A stretch of DNA of 64,000 bases from Nigrospora sphaerica (GCA_018287875.1 JAGVVL010000013.1:434001-498000); one strand, 5' to 3'. Shown: positions 12,097-25,000, counted from the first letter of the stretch. Made by a program: numbers and translations. The notes: a model not told the origin generated them from the letters alone.

Positions 12097-13345
12097 CGGC
12101 TGCTTTCCACCCATTCCGGATATTCTGGTCGTTAAGGCCGGCTAAGTAAGCTTTCTGATAACAGGTAAGAAAATTCCGCTTACCAACTACTGTTAAGTCC
12201 GTTAGTTAGGTCAGAAATCTAAGCTCTTTTTAATACACCGATTTTAGAGAACTGAAAACGGCTAAATCGAGAGGTTGGAGGATGTGAGGGGTATAAGGGG
12301 ACAAAAAAAGAAGATAAATCGGATAAGAAAAGTATTGAAAAATAAAACCATTTGTTATATAGCTGCTATAGCCGTCTATAACAAGTAGGCAGTACTCGGA
12401 AGGGTCTTTAAGGGCGGTATTTGGGATAAAGACCTTCTCGAGCTACACGAACGCTATTTAATCTATAATCCATCCGTTTTCAGTTACAGTGAACTTCCAG
12501 CCTCTGAATTAGCTTAAATCGAGCGGGAACTATTATTATTAAACTATCTTGCCCTTAAAAATGACCAATAAGGGCAGGGCATGGCCTTAAGTAGAGATGC
12601 ATTCGATAAAGGACGTCTAAATATAAGAACCAGGCTGTTTCTTTCGGACTGAGCGTTTTTCTGAACCTCCAAGTACTAGACCGTTCGATCCAGCACCTTC
12701 TAGGAGTCCTGCTTCGTCTATATTATAACGGTTAGCCGGTTTCACCCTTTGGATCTCCGGCAGTTGAAGATATCGGAACTATATACGAATTACCTCGACT
12801 AAGGCGCCATTAACACGCTGCGAGTCGATAGACCGGCTCTTCTGGACCCGTATAGCTGGGTTCCTGCGTAGGAAGGCCTGCAGCCACCTCTTTCCAAGTG
12901 GCTCGCTATCGCCTTAAGCCCGGAGGATGCGTTCGGCGAACTCCTTGACTTGGGCGTGTGAAGGTGGAAGCCCTAGGGCAGCTTAAGTCAGGATCCAAGT
13001 CGTAAGTAGCTCTTCTTAGACTGGTCTAAACCTCTGCTGGTGTGCGAAGGCTTCTGACCTGCGTTGATGCCCTTTAATTCGGCTCCGAAGTGTTGACCTC
13101 GGAATTCCGTATTCTTAAGCGGATTGCTGGACTGAAGCCCCATTAGCAACGGAGTCGAGAGCACTTTGGAGATCTTGTTCTTCGTATAGCTTCATCTTTA
13201 ATTATTACACTTTTAAATTAAATTATAGGTTATTTGGAGTAAAACTGGCGAAGAAATAAAAGATATTAATTTGGGTGGCTGAGATGGCGGTGAATATTTT
13301 AAGGTGGCGAAAAGTGGGGAGTGGCGAAATGGGGGTCACCTAACT
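12097..13345 (-). mobile_element. Fot1/pogo DNA transposon (Fot-A), 5' part with terminal inverted repeat
   Basis: This is the rest of the element split by LINE-A. Its outer end (13305-13345) carries GTGGCGAAAAGTGGGG and GGGGGTCACCTAACT, matching both ends of the intact copy at 27088-28947, followed by the target dinucleotide TA (13346-13347). The transposase start ATG would be at 13195 on the minus strand. The encoded start, MKLYEEQDLQSAL, is the same as in the intact copy and is a psq-type helix-turn-helix. Several stops follow. Inactive. Confidence 0.85.
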
Positions 13346-13347
13346 TA

Positions 13348-14194
13348 GCGGCGCCCTTACCTGATTACAAGGTTAGTATTCCCTAATGAGTCTTTTAGGT
13401 TCTTTCCAAAAGGCTTCTCCATCATGTTTTGGAAGCAAAACGCTCAGCATCGCAGTGGACATGACACATAGCAGAGAAATCCCAGACCAGGACACGAATG
13501 GCAGCACCAGCTCGGTCATGGTATTCACCCCTTTAGTCTGCCCGCATTGGATTCATAAATACGGCTTGTCCATAGAGGCCTTAAAGAGACAGATGTTTTG
13601 TCAAACCCAGAAAGGGACAAAACAATCAGACTGGGACTATGATCGGGATACCAGCAGAGGAGAGTTGGAGCGTGGTAACGGCTCTGTCGGCTCTATCAAA
13701 GGTTCAAGTGGTGGGCGGGACGCGTGGGAGGGGCGCAGCACAACACTCCCGCTACGGGTCAAGACAACGCGGATTATTTTAATCCGGGGGGTAGCCATGG
13801 CGAGATGTTGATCTCATGACCAGCGGGTGTCCCGCGAGGGGGGCGGGGTTTTGAAATTCCACCCGCAATTCCATAAACATGGGGTCATCCATATGAGGCC
13901 ACTCGGAAACTTGGCGCTCCTGGCAGGTCACTTTGGGATCGTATGATAGCTCTGGCGCACCCTTGGCATTGGCTACATTCCTACGTATAGAGCCATCCCT
14001 AGTATCCTCTTTCTTGCGTTCCTTCTGGTATATGACTCGAACCTTGCGCCTGCCATGTACTCTCCAGTGAGACATACGGTTGCGTCACCATATGGGTTGT
14101 TCCACATCTCCGATCATTAGGTACTGTACCAAAAAACCTGGGATCATGGAGTTGTCTTGCTAAATGCGCGCACGTAAGCGGCGCGGCTTTCTAA
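13348..14194. other. Host DNA between transposon and SDR gene; no recognised gene
   Basis: Composition changes abruptly from RIP-type AT-rich to ordinary here. Two overlapping open frames are present: plus 13386-13811 (141 codons) and minus 13779-14075 (98 codons, basic N-terminus, several Trp and His). Neither matches a family I recognise and they cannot both be easily coding. The minus frame is the better candidate for a remnant exon, because it lies downstream of the SDR gene in the same direction. Nothing else is evident. Confidence 0.3.
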
Positions 14195-15000
14195 TCACCA
14201 GGCCTGCTGCTTTCCGTCGTAACGCCACAGCTTCCCTCCGTGGGACCCCTTAGTACTCTCGTCGATCAGCTTGACGACGCCCTCAACCGAATCCTGAAGC
14301 TTGACCGGCGCCTCTTCCAGACCGAAGATTCTGGCGGCCGCATTGCCACCGTCGGATTGAGAGAATCTGGAGAAAGCGGAGTCAGCGGGAGATGAAAAGG
14401 GCGGGTCGAAGGCAGCCCAACGCACCCAGGGTCAACAACGAAGGCTGTGAGCTTCCCCTCCTCGCCGTTGATGCGCTTGGTGAGCCAGTGCACGGCTGCT
14501 TTGGACGGGCCATACGCTGCGTTGGGGATCGGGGCTTGGTTCTCGAGCACGCCGGCCCCGGAGCCGAGGGTGACCCATTTGGCCGTCGCCGCCGCCGACT
14601 TCCGCAGTAGCGGCAAAGTTGCCTGGTAAAGCCAGACCACGGCAAACGTGTTGGTCTTCAGGTGTGTTTGGAGATCCTGGACCCGGAGCTCGGCGACCGA
14701 GGGGAACAGGAGCGCGATGCCCGCGTTGGCCACGACGATGTCGAGGCGATCGATGCAGTGCTCCGTTCGCAGTTGCTGCACCGCCGCCGCCGCGTCGCCC
14801 TCGACCGTCGAGTCGATCTTTACAACGATGAGCTTAGTGCCCTCGCCCTTGGGAATGTCAAACAGCGCCTTGGACGTCGCGTGGCTGGGGTCCCGATTAC
14901 CCGCAATAACAACGTGGTTGGGCCTCGCAAGGAAGGCTTCAAGGAAACCCCTGCCCAGGCCGCGGTTAGCGCCGGTGATCAAAACTGTTGTGTTCGTCAT
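14195..15000 (-). CDS. Short-chain dehydrogenase/reductase, norsolorinic-acid-ketoreductase-like (two exons)
   Basis: NAD(P)H-dependent cytosolic SDR of 248 residues, expected to reduce a ketone or oxidise an alcohol. Exon 1 is 15000-14426 and exon 2 is 14366-14195. The 59-nt intron starts GTGCGT, contains CTGAC and ends CCAG. Splicing joins ...VDPG to FSQSDGG, restoring the usual SDR C-terminal half. Visible motifs are TGANRGLG (residues 9-16, cofactor site), NAG (92-94), Ser147, and Tyr163 with Lys167 in AAYGPSKAA. Length is normal for a classical SDR. An in-frame ATG at 15015 would add five residues. The closest pattern I recall is the norsolorinic acid ketoreductase-like group, a broad annotation that does not fix the substrate. 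The gene looks intact and free of RIP. Confidence 0.88.
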
Positions 15001-15857
15001 GGCATCTGGCAGCATGAATATTGATATGTTACGAAGATAAGATGGCGTATGAGAACAGTTGTTGTCCCTTTTTATAGGCTACGATGAGGAGGGAAACGCC
15101 GAAGAGGAGGTGCCTCGCCGTATCTATAAGTACGCCAACTGCGAACCCCTGCTTACAAATTCCCGTTACCCTTCCTCGTGCCTTGGGTTATGAGGTCTCG
15201 CTGTACAGCGTCAGCAAGAGAGTTGTTACTCTCGCTGGTCGCTCACGCCAAACGCAAAAAGTAGGCTAGCCGACGCGGACGCCCACTTGTCAAGCCTCCA
15301 GTTGACTGTATTCTGGCCGGATTTGTAATCACGTTACACCAACGTACTGTATCTGGCACGATTTGTCAGCTCGTCACCCCAGACCAGGAACCCGGCCCGA
15401 AATGCCTGGGGCCCCGTGTTGCTGACGCCTGGGCGAAACTCTGACACTCGGGCGGGCCGCCTTATTGGATACGGAATGAATAGAATGGGGGTAACCTGTG
15501 GCTGGTTTGTAGGCTAAAGAAATCACGGTATCTTCACCGAAACAGCGGGTCGCGGCACCTAAAATGTAAAGAGGAAAAGACGATGGCGCTCTTCCTGGGC
15601 GCGGCGTCACTACGACAGCGGCGCTCACATCTAAGCCGGCTGGCAATCAGTAGGCGGTTATTTGGGCTGTCGCAGGGCTGGCCAGGCAGAACCTAGCGGG
15701 GAGGGTTGTACAAGTCTTAAGTCGATCCCCGTCACCATGAAGGCGGTCTTGGTCAGATTACCAAAGGCAAAGGTGGGAGACATCATCGATATAAACATAC
15801 GAGCGAAAAGGGAGGTATTTAGCATTACACGCATCCATTTCCGTAAATTCATTGGCC
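15001..15857. other. Intergenic region between two SDR genes
   Basis: This holds the upstream region of the first SDR gene and the 3' flank of the second; both are on the minus strand. Short open frames occur on both strands, none with recognisable similarity. I see no RNA gene or repeat. Confidence 0.5.
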
Positions 15858-18800
15858 CTACGTCCATCTCGTCGTTCCGCTGTGGCTGATGAAGGAGCCG
15901 GAGAACCCATCGGCGATAGTAGACTGTTCAATGGCGGCCAGAACTCTGTCCGCCCCTGCGGTGGGAGACGCCACTGTATAGCCTGGTGCATACTTGGCGA
16001 ACTTGGCGCCCCATTTTATCTGCTTGGCCTGATCCTCCGGCGAGACTGCGAATGAGAGTGGTTGAGTACTTATAACTTGAGAGAAGTTTGATAATTGACA
16101 GGGACCTCAACGTACGTGGCTCTGGCAGGCCCTCGGTGGTGTCGACGAGGCCCGGACATACGGATAGGAGCAAGATACCTTCCTCCTCGTAGTCGGCGGC
16201 GAGCTTAGATACGGCGAGGCTCACGGCGACTTTGCTCGCCGCATATGGGCCGGCGTTGCTGAGCTTGGCCTCATTGACAAGGCCTAGAAAGCGTCGCGTT
16301 AGAAATTCAAACCCACGGAATGGCCGTCCCGGTAGAAGATTCACGTACCGATGTCGCCCAAGGCGCTCGAGAGGGTGACGATCTTCTTGACGCTGCCCTT
16401 GCGAACCAGGGGCAGAAAGGCGAAGATGGTCTTGACCACGCCGAAAACGTTGACCACCATGTACTTGCGCGCCTCTTTGACCCATTGATCCACCTCGTTC
16501 TCACTAATCGCCTTGGAATTCATAAGAACACTTCTTTCCAAGAGAACGGTTGTAATGTAGCTTACTAAAACAAAAAAAAACTTTTCGAAACCGACCCCAC
16601 ACAGCGATAACTTCACAACCGCGACTCTATAAGCTACCGGATAGCCCGGAAACTATTCCTAGGGCTTCAGTTAGCCTAGAAATGGTCGATTCACCACCCT
16701 CGAGGCAAAGCGCGGGTGGTGGGAGCCGCCATAGGCCCGCCCCACCCCCCGAGCCGTCACCTCCGGACTCAAGAACACCATCGCTAGACAGCATTACAGC
16801 ACCTGGACGCAGTCTAGAGGATATACGCAGCACTATAGATAACTTTAAACGCTTCCTAGCTAGTGAAGTCAACATTGCGGCCTTAGCCGCAGCGGTTTAA
16901 GCCGCTATTCCGGTCTTAAAGACGGCGGCCAAGGAATCGGACAACCAGCCCAGCGTCGAAAGACGTATCAATGCTATCGAGAACACGCTGTAAGCTATTT
17001 ATAAGGAAATCAAAGCTCCTAAGACGTACGCTGCAGCCGCTATTGCCCTTACCGCCGCCCCGGCGCCTAGGGCCCCCTAGGTAGCCAAGACTCTGCCTCC
17101 TCGACACGAATAAGAGGTAACGGTTAAGGCCGCAGGAACTAAAGGCCGCACTTACAAAGAGATCGTACGGAAAGTTAACGCAGCAACAGGTAAATAAACA
17201 GCAATAGCTACACGGAAGCTTCCTAGCGGAGATTATGCTATTACCTATAAGACAGCAAAAGAGAAGCGACAGCTGGAAACCGACCCGGCCTGGACCACCG
17301 AGGCCTTTAAAGAGAACGCCTCTATCTAGAAGAGAAAGATCCTAGTGGTGGCTTATGGCATCAATAAGGAGGCTATAAAGACAAACCAAGGGCAGCTAGG
17401 AGTCCAACTCCGGAACCAGCCTGGCGGCCCTATCGACGTCCTAGAGGCCAAGCTCCCTCGCAAGGCTAAGACCTCGTCTAGGAAGGTCACGGCCCTATAT
17501 ATAGCAGTACCTATAGTGCAATAAGCGGAACAGCTATGCCGAGACGGCCTTATTTGGCAGTATAGCTACTATCTATGCGAACCCTTCGCTGAAGGAGCCC
17601 AGCTTAAGCAGTGCTACCACTGCTACCGTTATGGACATATCGCCTGTGTCTGCCGCCACGCACGTAGGTGCAGGCTCTGCTCTTTAACAAAGCATAACGA
17701 TAAAGAATACCTAGAAGCCGAGAATAAGAGCCGGTACTGCTGTCTAGCATACCGAGGACCACACACCGCGTGGTCTAAGGAGTGTCCAGTCCGTTAAGAG
17801 CAGGTCCAGATCGCTAAGGCTACTTATATCATAAGACCGAAGGGATTCGCACTGCCCTCGCAAGAACCCCCTAAGCCAACAGCCGAGGACTGGTAGACAG
17901 TACAGCCGCGAAAGCGTCGAGCAACTAGCTGCTATACTAGAAACACTAGCAAAGCCTGTAGCAGAACCCACGAAGAGATAGACGATATGGACATCGAAAC
18001 ACCGGAGTTAACACTAAACAGCATCCACGCTCGAACAGCGCTAAAGATCCTACATTGGAACACGCAGAAAAGCAAGAAAGCACAGATACCGGTAGTCGAT
18101 GCTATCTCCGAAGATTACGACATCCTAGCTATCCAAGAGCCCTGGCGAAACCCACACATGCTGACCACCTACTGCCTAAGATCCTCTCCGTACTACCTCC
18201 TATACGCTACCGAAGGGGGTAGAGCATGCATCTATATTAACAAGAAGTTCCCCCCAGCACAGTGGACCTACAAGGCGCAGCTAGATAGATGCCATGTCAC
18301 GATCCAGCTGCCAGACGGTCCCATAACGGTTGTCTGCATATACTCGCCTCCCCTTGGGTCCACCAGCAGATCGGACCTGCCAGCTATCGAAGCCCTCCTT
18401 GCCGAACCCCAGCTAAGACGAACAGTCCTCGTGGGAGACTTCAACGTCCACCACCCTATCTGGGGAGGATATAACGTCCGACCCTATAGGGCAGCTAGCA
18501 AGCTGCTCCAGCTAGCAGAATCCTGGAGACTCCAGCTAATCACACCCCCTGGAACACCGACATAGACACAAAAAGGATACGCAGACTCCACAATCGACCT
18601 AGCCTAGGCCACGGACGATCTCCGGGTCGCCTATAATGGATACGCACCGTACGCAGGGTCCGATCACCTCCCTCAGGTGATACGTGTGGCTGGACCTCAT
18701 ATAGACCGCCAAGATAGACTACGACGCAGCTGGAAAACAGCTGACTATAACCAAGCAAAAGCAGAAGCGGCGCACCTACCACAGCTAGGTCGACTCGAGA

Positions 18801-21800
18801 CACTAGAAGAAATCGATAGCTACGCCGAGACGTTAACTAAGGAGCTAACTCGGATAGCCGACTTAGTTGCCCCCCTCTGCTACTCTAAGGGGAGAGGCAA
18901 GGCCTGGTGGAATCACGACATAAAAAGAGCTATAGAGGAGGAGAGACGAGCCCAGCGAGCATAGCTATCCGACAGGACAGACGCAGCCTGGCGAGCTCTT
19001 CGGTAAGCATCCCTTGCGAAAAAGAAAACGATCCGAGAAGCCAAGACAGCGTCCTGGAGACATATACTCCACGAGGCTTCTAGTCAGCCAGCTAGCATCT
19101 GGAATATTGCGAGATGGGTAAGAACGGAAGGAGTAGCAACGCCGTTACCCCCCGCAGTCCCTACGCTCTACACACCGCGTGGCGAAGTAACGACCCATAA
19201 GGAGAAAACAGAGGCCTTCCGAGAGAGGTTCTATCCCCTTCCTAAAGCTACGCACACTGGCTTCCGAATAACGAACCGGCTCGCAGCGCCTCTCAATATG
19301 GACAGCAAAGTGACAGCAGAACAAGTCCAAGACGTCCTCAATAAAGTAGGCCAGTGGAAGGCGCCTAGGCCAGACCAGCTTCCGAACGGATTCCTTAAAC
19401 GCTTAGGAAATCCCCTCTTCCAGGCCTTGGCCTCCCTAGCGGAAGCATGCTGGCGTATAGGATACTACCCAACAGCGTTCCGCAAAGCAGTGACCGTTAT
19501 CCTCCGGAAACCAGGAAAGCAGTTAAACGAGTACCACTAAGCCAGCGGATGGAGACCTATCGCCCTACTTAACACTATAGGGAAGGTAATCGAGAGCCTA
19601 CTAGCGCAACGGCTAGCTAGCTTCGCCGAGGAGAACGGGCTGCTCCTAGACGAACAGATAGGGATCCGAAAGGGCCGCTCTATAGAAACGGCCCTACAGC
19701 TGCTAACGGACCTGGTCTGTACAGCCTGGAAGCATGGAGGCGCAGCAACCCTTCTATCGCTGGATATCTCAGGCGCTTTCGACTCCGTCGACTATAGAAG
19801 GCTTATTGTTAACCTGCGAGCGCTGAGGGTCCCTATATAGACTATTAGCTGGATCCGAAGCTTCCTATCTAACCGGTCCACGACGCTATTCTTCGACGGC
19901 TAAGAATCGGACGAGATCCCAGTCCTAGCAGGCGTCCCACAGGGCTCACCCCTATCGCCTATCCTCTTCTGCCTTTATACAGCCGGTCTCTATAAGGCTC
20001 TCCGCGCTATACCAGGGATAGCTACTATAGCCTTCGCAGACGACACGAACCTCGTGGGCTTCGGCTTAAACCCCGAGCAGACCTGCGAGCGGCTGGGAGC
20101 CGCTTATAGGATCTATAAAGAATGGGCAGTCAGCCACGGCATAACCTTCGCAGTCCAGAAATATCACCTAGTCCACTTCTCTCGAAGACGGAAAGGTCCG
20201 GACACGAAGATAGCCTTAGAAGGCCACGAAATCGAACTAGAAGACTCCTGCCGCGTCCTTGGCATCCAGGTGGATAGACGTCTCCGCTGGGACGTCCATA
20301 TCCAGTCGATATCGAAGAAGATGGCGACACAGGTCTATGCCTTAAACCGCATAGCCGGCTTTACGTGGGGCGCGTCTCTTCAACGAGCCCGCCAAGTCTA
20401 CATAGCGGTTATACGGTCTGCGATAGGCTATGGAGCTTCAGAGTGGCACCGCCAAATCTCGAAAAATAGAGCTAAGGCACTTAACGACGTCTAAACAGAG
20501 TGCCTCCGAAAGGTCACAGGAGCTTTCAAAGCCACGGCTACCGTAATACTAAAAACAGAAGCTTACGTGTCCCCCTTAAACATGTGGCTTAACAGAAGGG
20601 TGGCGGCGTCGGAAGAGAGGCTCCAACAGCCGCGCATCGCATCACTTATCCAAGCTAGATGCGACATGGCAGCTAGGTGGATCCTAACAAGGCCGACTCG
20701 ACGGCGCAGACCGACAGGTCCGGAAGTCCCCGACCGCAAGAGATGGCTAGACACGTGGCTAGCTGGAGAGTCGGCAAGTAAGGCCGAGGAGAGAGACTGG
20801 CTCCAGAGATGGCAGCAAAGCCAGACACTGCGGCAAATCCAGACATCGCGAGCTCCAGCAATAATAACAAAAAAGCCTCCAGATAAACACGTCCTTAATC
20901 TCCATAAAAGACTTCACAAGGCAGAGAGCTCGATCCTCGTCTAAGCGAGGACCGGCAAGATTGGGCTGCGAGACTTCCTTTTTAAGCGCAGGGTTCCAGG
21001 CTTCGACAGCCCATGGTGTGACTGCAGTCAGGGTAGGGAGACCATCCGGCATATCCTCGTTTTCTGCCCACGGGAAAGAGAAAGACGAGATCATCTCGTC
21101 CAAGCTCTAGGAGGACCGGTAGACACGGATAGGATGCTCGACACCCCCGGAAAAGCAGGAATTATCGCGAGATAGCTACTCCGCTCGGGCAGGCTGGACA
21201 TGTTCCAGCTGGCGAATCAACTCATTAGCTAGGAAGCGGGCGCGCTAAGCCCGATCTCGGTATAGCAGGTCAAAGAGCAGATAAAAGCGGTGCGACGCAG
21301 CGGAACCTAGGTTTTTCACCCGGCCGGACGTTAGCCCGGAACGGTTTTCCTAGGCTAAAATGCGCAGGGGGTCCTCATGGCCTAGATAGGTCGCTAGGTG
21401 TAAGAACAATAATAATAATAATAATAATGTAGCTTACTACTCGCTCGAGGACTTGAGAGCCCTCGAGTTATCAGTGTAGGCGGCGTAATTGATGAGCACG
21501 TCTAGTCCGTGGCGCCCCAGTAGTATGTCGACTTCCGCCACCGCGTGACTGATAGTCTCGTCGTCGGTGATGTCAGCCTCGACGAGGTGCACGTGGCTCA
21601 GGCTGTGGGACTGGAGGCGCGCCTCAGTCGCACGCTTGTCGCGCACCAAGCCCACAACCGTATTGGCGGGACTGGCGGCGAGGCGCTGCATGAAGGCATA
21701 CTGTGGCGTGGTTCAGCGTCTAACTGCGGGCACTGGCACTGGGGATTTCTTTTCCGTGAGGTTTTCGCCGGAAAGGGTTCATGGGCAGTAGGCACTAGCC

Positions 21801-22005
21801 TCCGCCTGCGGCCGCACTCGGTCCCGCGGGACGTCACCGTCGCTCTCAGTCTCGGACAGAAATCACACCTGGAATTCAAGTCCTCGGTGAGGTTCCCACT
21901 GCGTTTCCCCTGCTTCAATATCTTTTCGTGGGCAGGTTCTCAGAAGAAGGGAGAATAACTCACTCCCAAGCCTCGACTGGCTCCGGTGACTAGGTAGGTC
22001 GGCAT
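15858..22005 (-). CDS. Short-chain dehydrogenase/reductase interrupted by a LINE in an intron (five exons)
   Basis: Proposed exons are 22005-21964, 21700-21441, 16503-16349, 16283-16116 and 16045-15858, giving a continuous 270-residue classical SDR. Motifs are TGASRGLG (7-14), an NYAA in place of NNAG (85-88), Asn119, Ser147, and Tyr166 with Lys170 in PYAASK. Introns 1, 3 and 4 are 263, 65 and 70 nt with GT-AG ends; intron 3 contains CTAAC. Intron 2 would be 65 nt (GTAGTAAG...GATTAG). A 4.86-kb LINE-B sits inside it with duplicated target sequence, so the intron is now about 4.9 kb. No stop or frameshift is seen in any exon. A second LINE-B lies 80 bp upstream of the ATG. Function on NAD(P)(H) and an unknown substrate is inferred from the family. 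The gene could be silenced, or spliced with a giant intron. The intron 2 boundaries are the least certain. Confidence 0.75.
16553..16567. repeat. Left target-site duplication of LINE-B copy 1
   Basis: TAATGTAGCTTACTA occurs here and again at 21425-21439, right after the (AAT)n tail. Eleven bases (GTAGCTTACTA) are unambiguous; the first four may belong to the tail. This proves that the LINE between them is an insertion into a once-continuous sequence. Confidence 0.9.
16682..17989 (+). pseudogene. LINE-B copy 1 ORF1
   Basis: Degraded RNA-binding ORF1 protein starting MVDSPPSRQSAGG. A proline-rich N-terminus and an Ala-rich helical middle are followed by three CCHC knuckles (CYHCYRYGH..., CRLC..., then a third with one Cys lost). 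At least ten in-frame stops are present. Start and motif order match the better copy at 30926. Confidence 0.75.
17990..21400 (+). pseudogene. LINE-B copy 1 ORF2 (endonuclease and RT)
   Basis: Endonuclease start ILHWNTQKSKKAQIP, then AIQEPW, GDFNVHHPIWGGYN and GSDHLP. RT follows with WRPIALLNT, LLSLDISGAFDS and FADDTNLVGFG. The C-terminal zinc motif lies near 21020-21075. Long stretches remain open (for example 20054-20494), but stops at Trp and Gln codons break every domain. Typical of a LINE polymerase that has been through RIP. Confidence 0.8.
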
Positions 22006-22096
22006 AGTATAGGCCAGAGATGAAACTGAACCGTGAAGAGACTTATAATGGTGAGGGAGAGGGTAGTTCGCTCAACATCCCAAGAAAGCTCGGATG

Positions 22097-25000
22097 TTAT
22101 TATTATTATTATTATTCTTACACCTAGCGACCTATCTAGGCCATGAGGACCCCCTGCGCATCTTAGCCTAGGAAAACCGTTCCGGGCTAACGTCCGGCCG
22201 GGTGAAAAACCTAGGTTCCGCTGCGTCGTACCGCTTCTATCTGCTCTTTGACTTGCCATACCGAGATCGGGCTTAGCGCGCCCGCTTCCTAGCTGATAAG
22301 TTGATTCGCTAGCTATAAAATGTCCAGCCTTCCGGAGCGGAGTAGCTATCTTGCGATAATTCCTGCTTTTCCGGGGGTGTCGAGCATCCTGTCCGTGTCT
22401 ACCGGTCCTCCTAAAGCTTAGACGAGATGATCTCGTCTTTCTCTTTCCCGTGGGCAGAAAACGAGGATATACCGGACAGTCTCCCTGCCCTGACTGCAGA
22501 CACACCAGGGGCTGTCGAAACCTAGGACCCTACGCTTAAAAAGGAAGTCTCGCAGCCTAATCTTACTAGTCCTCGCTTAAACGAGGATAGAGCTCTCGGC
22601 CTTATGGAGTCCCTTATAGAGCTTAAGGATATGCTTATTTAGCGGTATCTTAGTTACTGCTAGGGTTTATACTGTTCGATTTTATTACACTTATTACTAT
22701 CTTGAAAGCTAGTCTCCCTCCTCAGCCTTATATGCTAAGTCTCTAGCTAGCCATTTGTCTAGCTACCTCTTACAATCGGGAGCGTCGGGGCCTTTCGGTC
22801 TACACCAGCGAGTCGGTCTTGTTAGGATCTATTTAGCTGCGCTATCGCATCTCGCTTAGATAAGTGATGCGATACGCGGCTGTTAGAGCCTCTCTTCCGA
22901 TGCCGCCACCCTTCTGTTAAGCCACATGTTTAAGGGGGACACGTAAGCTTCTGTTTTTAGTATTACGGTAGCCGTGGCTTTGAAAGCTCCTGTGACCTTT
23001 CGGAGGCACTCTGTTTAGACGTCGTTAAGTGCCTTAGCTCTATTTTTCGAGATTTGGCGGTGCCACTCTGAAGCTCCATAGCCTATCGCAGACTGTACGA
23101 CGGCTGTATAGACTTGGCGGGCTCGCTGGAGAGACGCGCCCTATATCGAGCCGGCTATCTGGTTTAGAGTATAGACCTGCGTCGCCATTTTCTTCGATAT
23201 CGACTGGATATGGACGTCCTAGCGGAGACGTCTATCCACCTGGATGCTAAGGACGCGGCAAGAGTCTTCTAGTTCGATTTCGTGACCTTTTAAAGCTATC
23301 TTCGTATCCGGACTTTTCCGTCTTTAAGAAAAGTGGACTAGGTGATATTTCTATACTGCGAAGGTCATGCTGTAGCTGACTGCCTATTCCTTACAGATCC
23401 TGTGAGCGGCTTCTAGCTGCTCGCAGGTCTGCTTAGGGTTTAAACTGAAGCCCACGAGGTTTATGTTATCTATGAAGGCTATAATAGCTATCCTTAATAT
23501 AGCGCGGAGAGCCTTATAAAGACCGGCTATATAGAGGCAGAAGAGGATAGGCGATAAAGGTGAGCCCTGTAGGACGCTTGCCGGGACTAGGATATTGTCC
23601 GATTCCTAGCTGTCGAAGAATAGTATAGTGGACTAGTTAAATAGGAAGCTTCGGATTTAGCTAATAGTCTATATAGGAACCCTTAGCACTCGTAGGTTAG
23701 CGAGGAGCCTTCTATAGTCGACGGAGTCGAAAGCGCCTGAGATATCCAGCGATAAAAAGGTTGCTACACCTCTATGTTTCTAGGCTATGCAGACTAGGTC
23801 CGTTAGCAACTGTAAGGCCGTTTCCGTAAAGCGGCCTTTCTGGTTACCTATTTGTTTATCCGGGAGCAGTCCGTTCTCTTCGGTAAAGTTAGCTAGCTGT
23901 TACGCTAGTAGGCTCTCGATCGCTTTCCCTATAGTGTTAAGCAGCGCGATAGGTCTCTATCCGCCAGCTTAGTGGTACTCCCTTGGCTGCTTTCCTGGCT
24001 TCCGGAGGATAACGGTGACTGCTTTATGGAACGCTCTTAGATAGTATCCTATACGCTAGCACGCTTCCGTTAGGGAGGCCAAGGCCTGGAAGAGGGGCTT
24101 TCCTAGGTGTTTAAGAAATCCGTTCGGAAGCTGGTCTAGTCTAGGTGCCTTCCACTGGCCTGCCTTAGTGAGGACGTCTTGGACTTGTTCTGCTGTCACC
24201 TTGCTGTCTATATCGAGAGGCGCTGCGAGCCGGTTCGTTATTCGGAAGCCAGTGTACGTAGCCTTAAGGAGGGGATAGAACCTGTCTCGGAAGGCCTCTG
24301 TTTTCTCCTTATAGGTCGTTGCTTTACCACGCGGTGTATAGAGCGTAGGGACTGCTGGGGGTAATAGCGGTGCTGCTCTTTCCGTTCTTACCTATCTCGC
24401 AATGTTCCAGATGCCAGCTGGCTAACTAGAAGCCTTATAGAGCATATATCTCTAGGACGCTGTCTTAGCTTCTCGGATCGTTTTCTTTTTCGTAAGCGAT
24501 GCTTGCCGAAGGGCTCGCCAGGCTACGTCTGTCCTATCGGATAGCCATACTTGCTAGGCTCGTCTCTCCTCCTCTATAGCTCTTTTTATATCGTGGTTCC
24601 ACTAAGCCTTACCTCTCCCCTTAAAGTGGCGGAGGGGGGCAACTAGGTCGGCTATCCGAGTTAACTCCTTAGTTAACGTCTCGGTGTAGCTATTAATTTC
24701 TTCTAGTGTCTCGAGTTGCCCTGGCTATAGTAGGTGTGCCGCTTTTGCCTTCGCCTGGTTATAGTCAGCTGTTTTTTAGCTGCGTCGTGGCTTGTCTTAA
24801 CGGTCTATATAGGGTCCAGCTACACGTATCACCTAGGGGAGGTGATCGGATCCAGTAAATAGGGCATACCTATCGTAGGCAGCTCGGAGATTGTCCGTGG
24901 CCCACGCTAAGTCGATTGTGGAGTCCATACACCCTCTTCGAGTCCATATCGGTGTTCCAAAGGGAGTGATCAGCTAGAGTCTCCAGGATTTTGCTAGCTG

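Larger units (their letters stand above)
16568..21424 (+). mobile_element. LINE-B copy 1, near full-length non-LTR retrotransposon, RIP-degraded
   Basis: A 4.86-kb element inserted in the second SDR gene, antisense to it. It begins with an A-rich stretch then CTTTTCGAAACCGAC, as in copies 3 and 5, and ends in (AAT)n. ORF1 begins at 16682 and has CCHC zinc knuckles at about 17600-17810. ORF2 has an endonuclease (about 18030-18690, GDFNVHHP), an RT (about 19290-20340, FADDTNL near 20035) and a terminal CDC...H..FC motif near 21020. I see no RNase H, which distinguishes it from LINE-A. Numerous TAG and TAA stops make it inactive. Confidence 0.9.

Noticed and set aside
13386..13811. Plus-strand open frame of 141 codons as a host gene
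   Set aside because: No recognisable domain, overlaps an open frame on the other strand and lacks clear gene context; mentioned only as an unassigned region.
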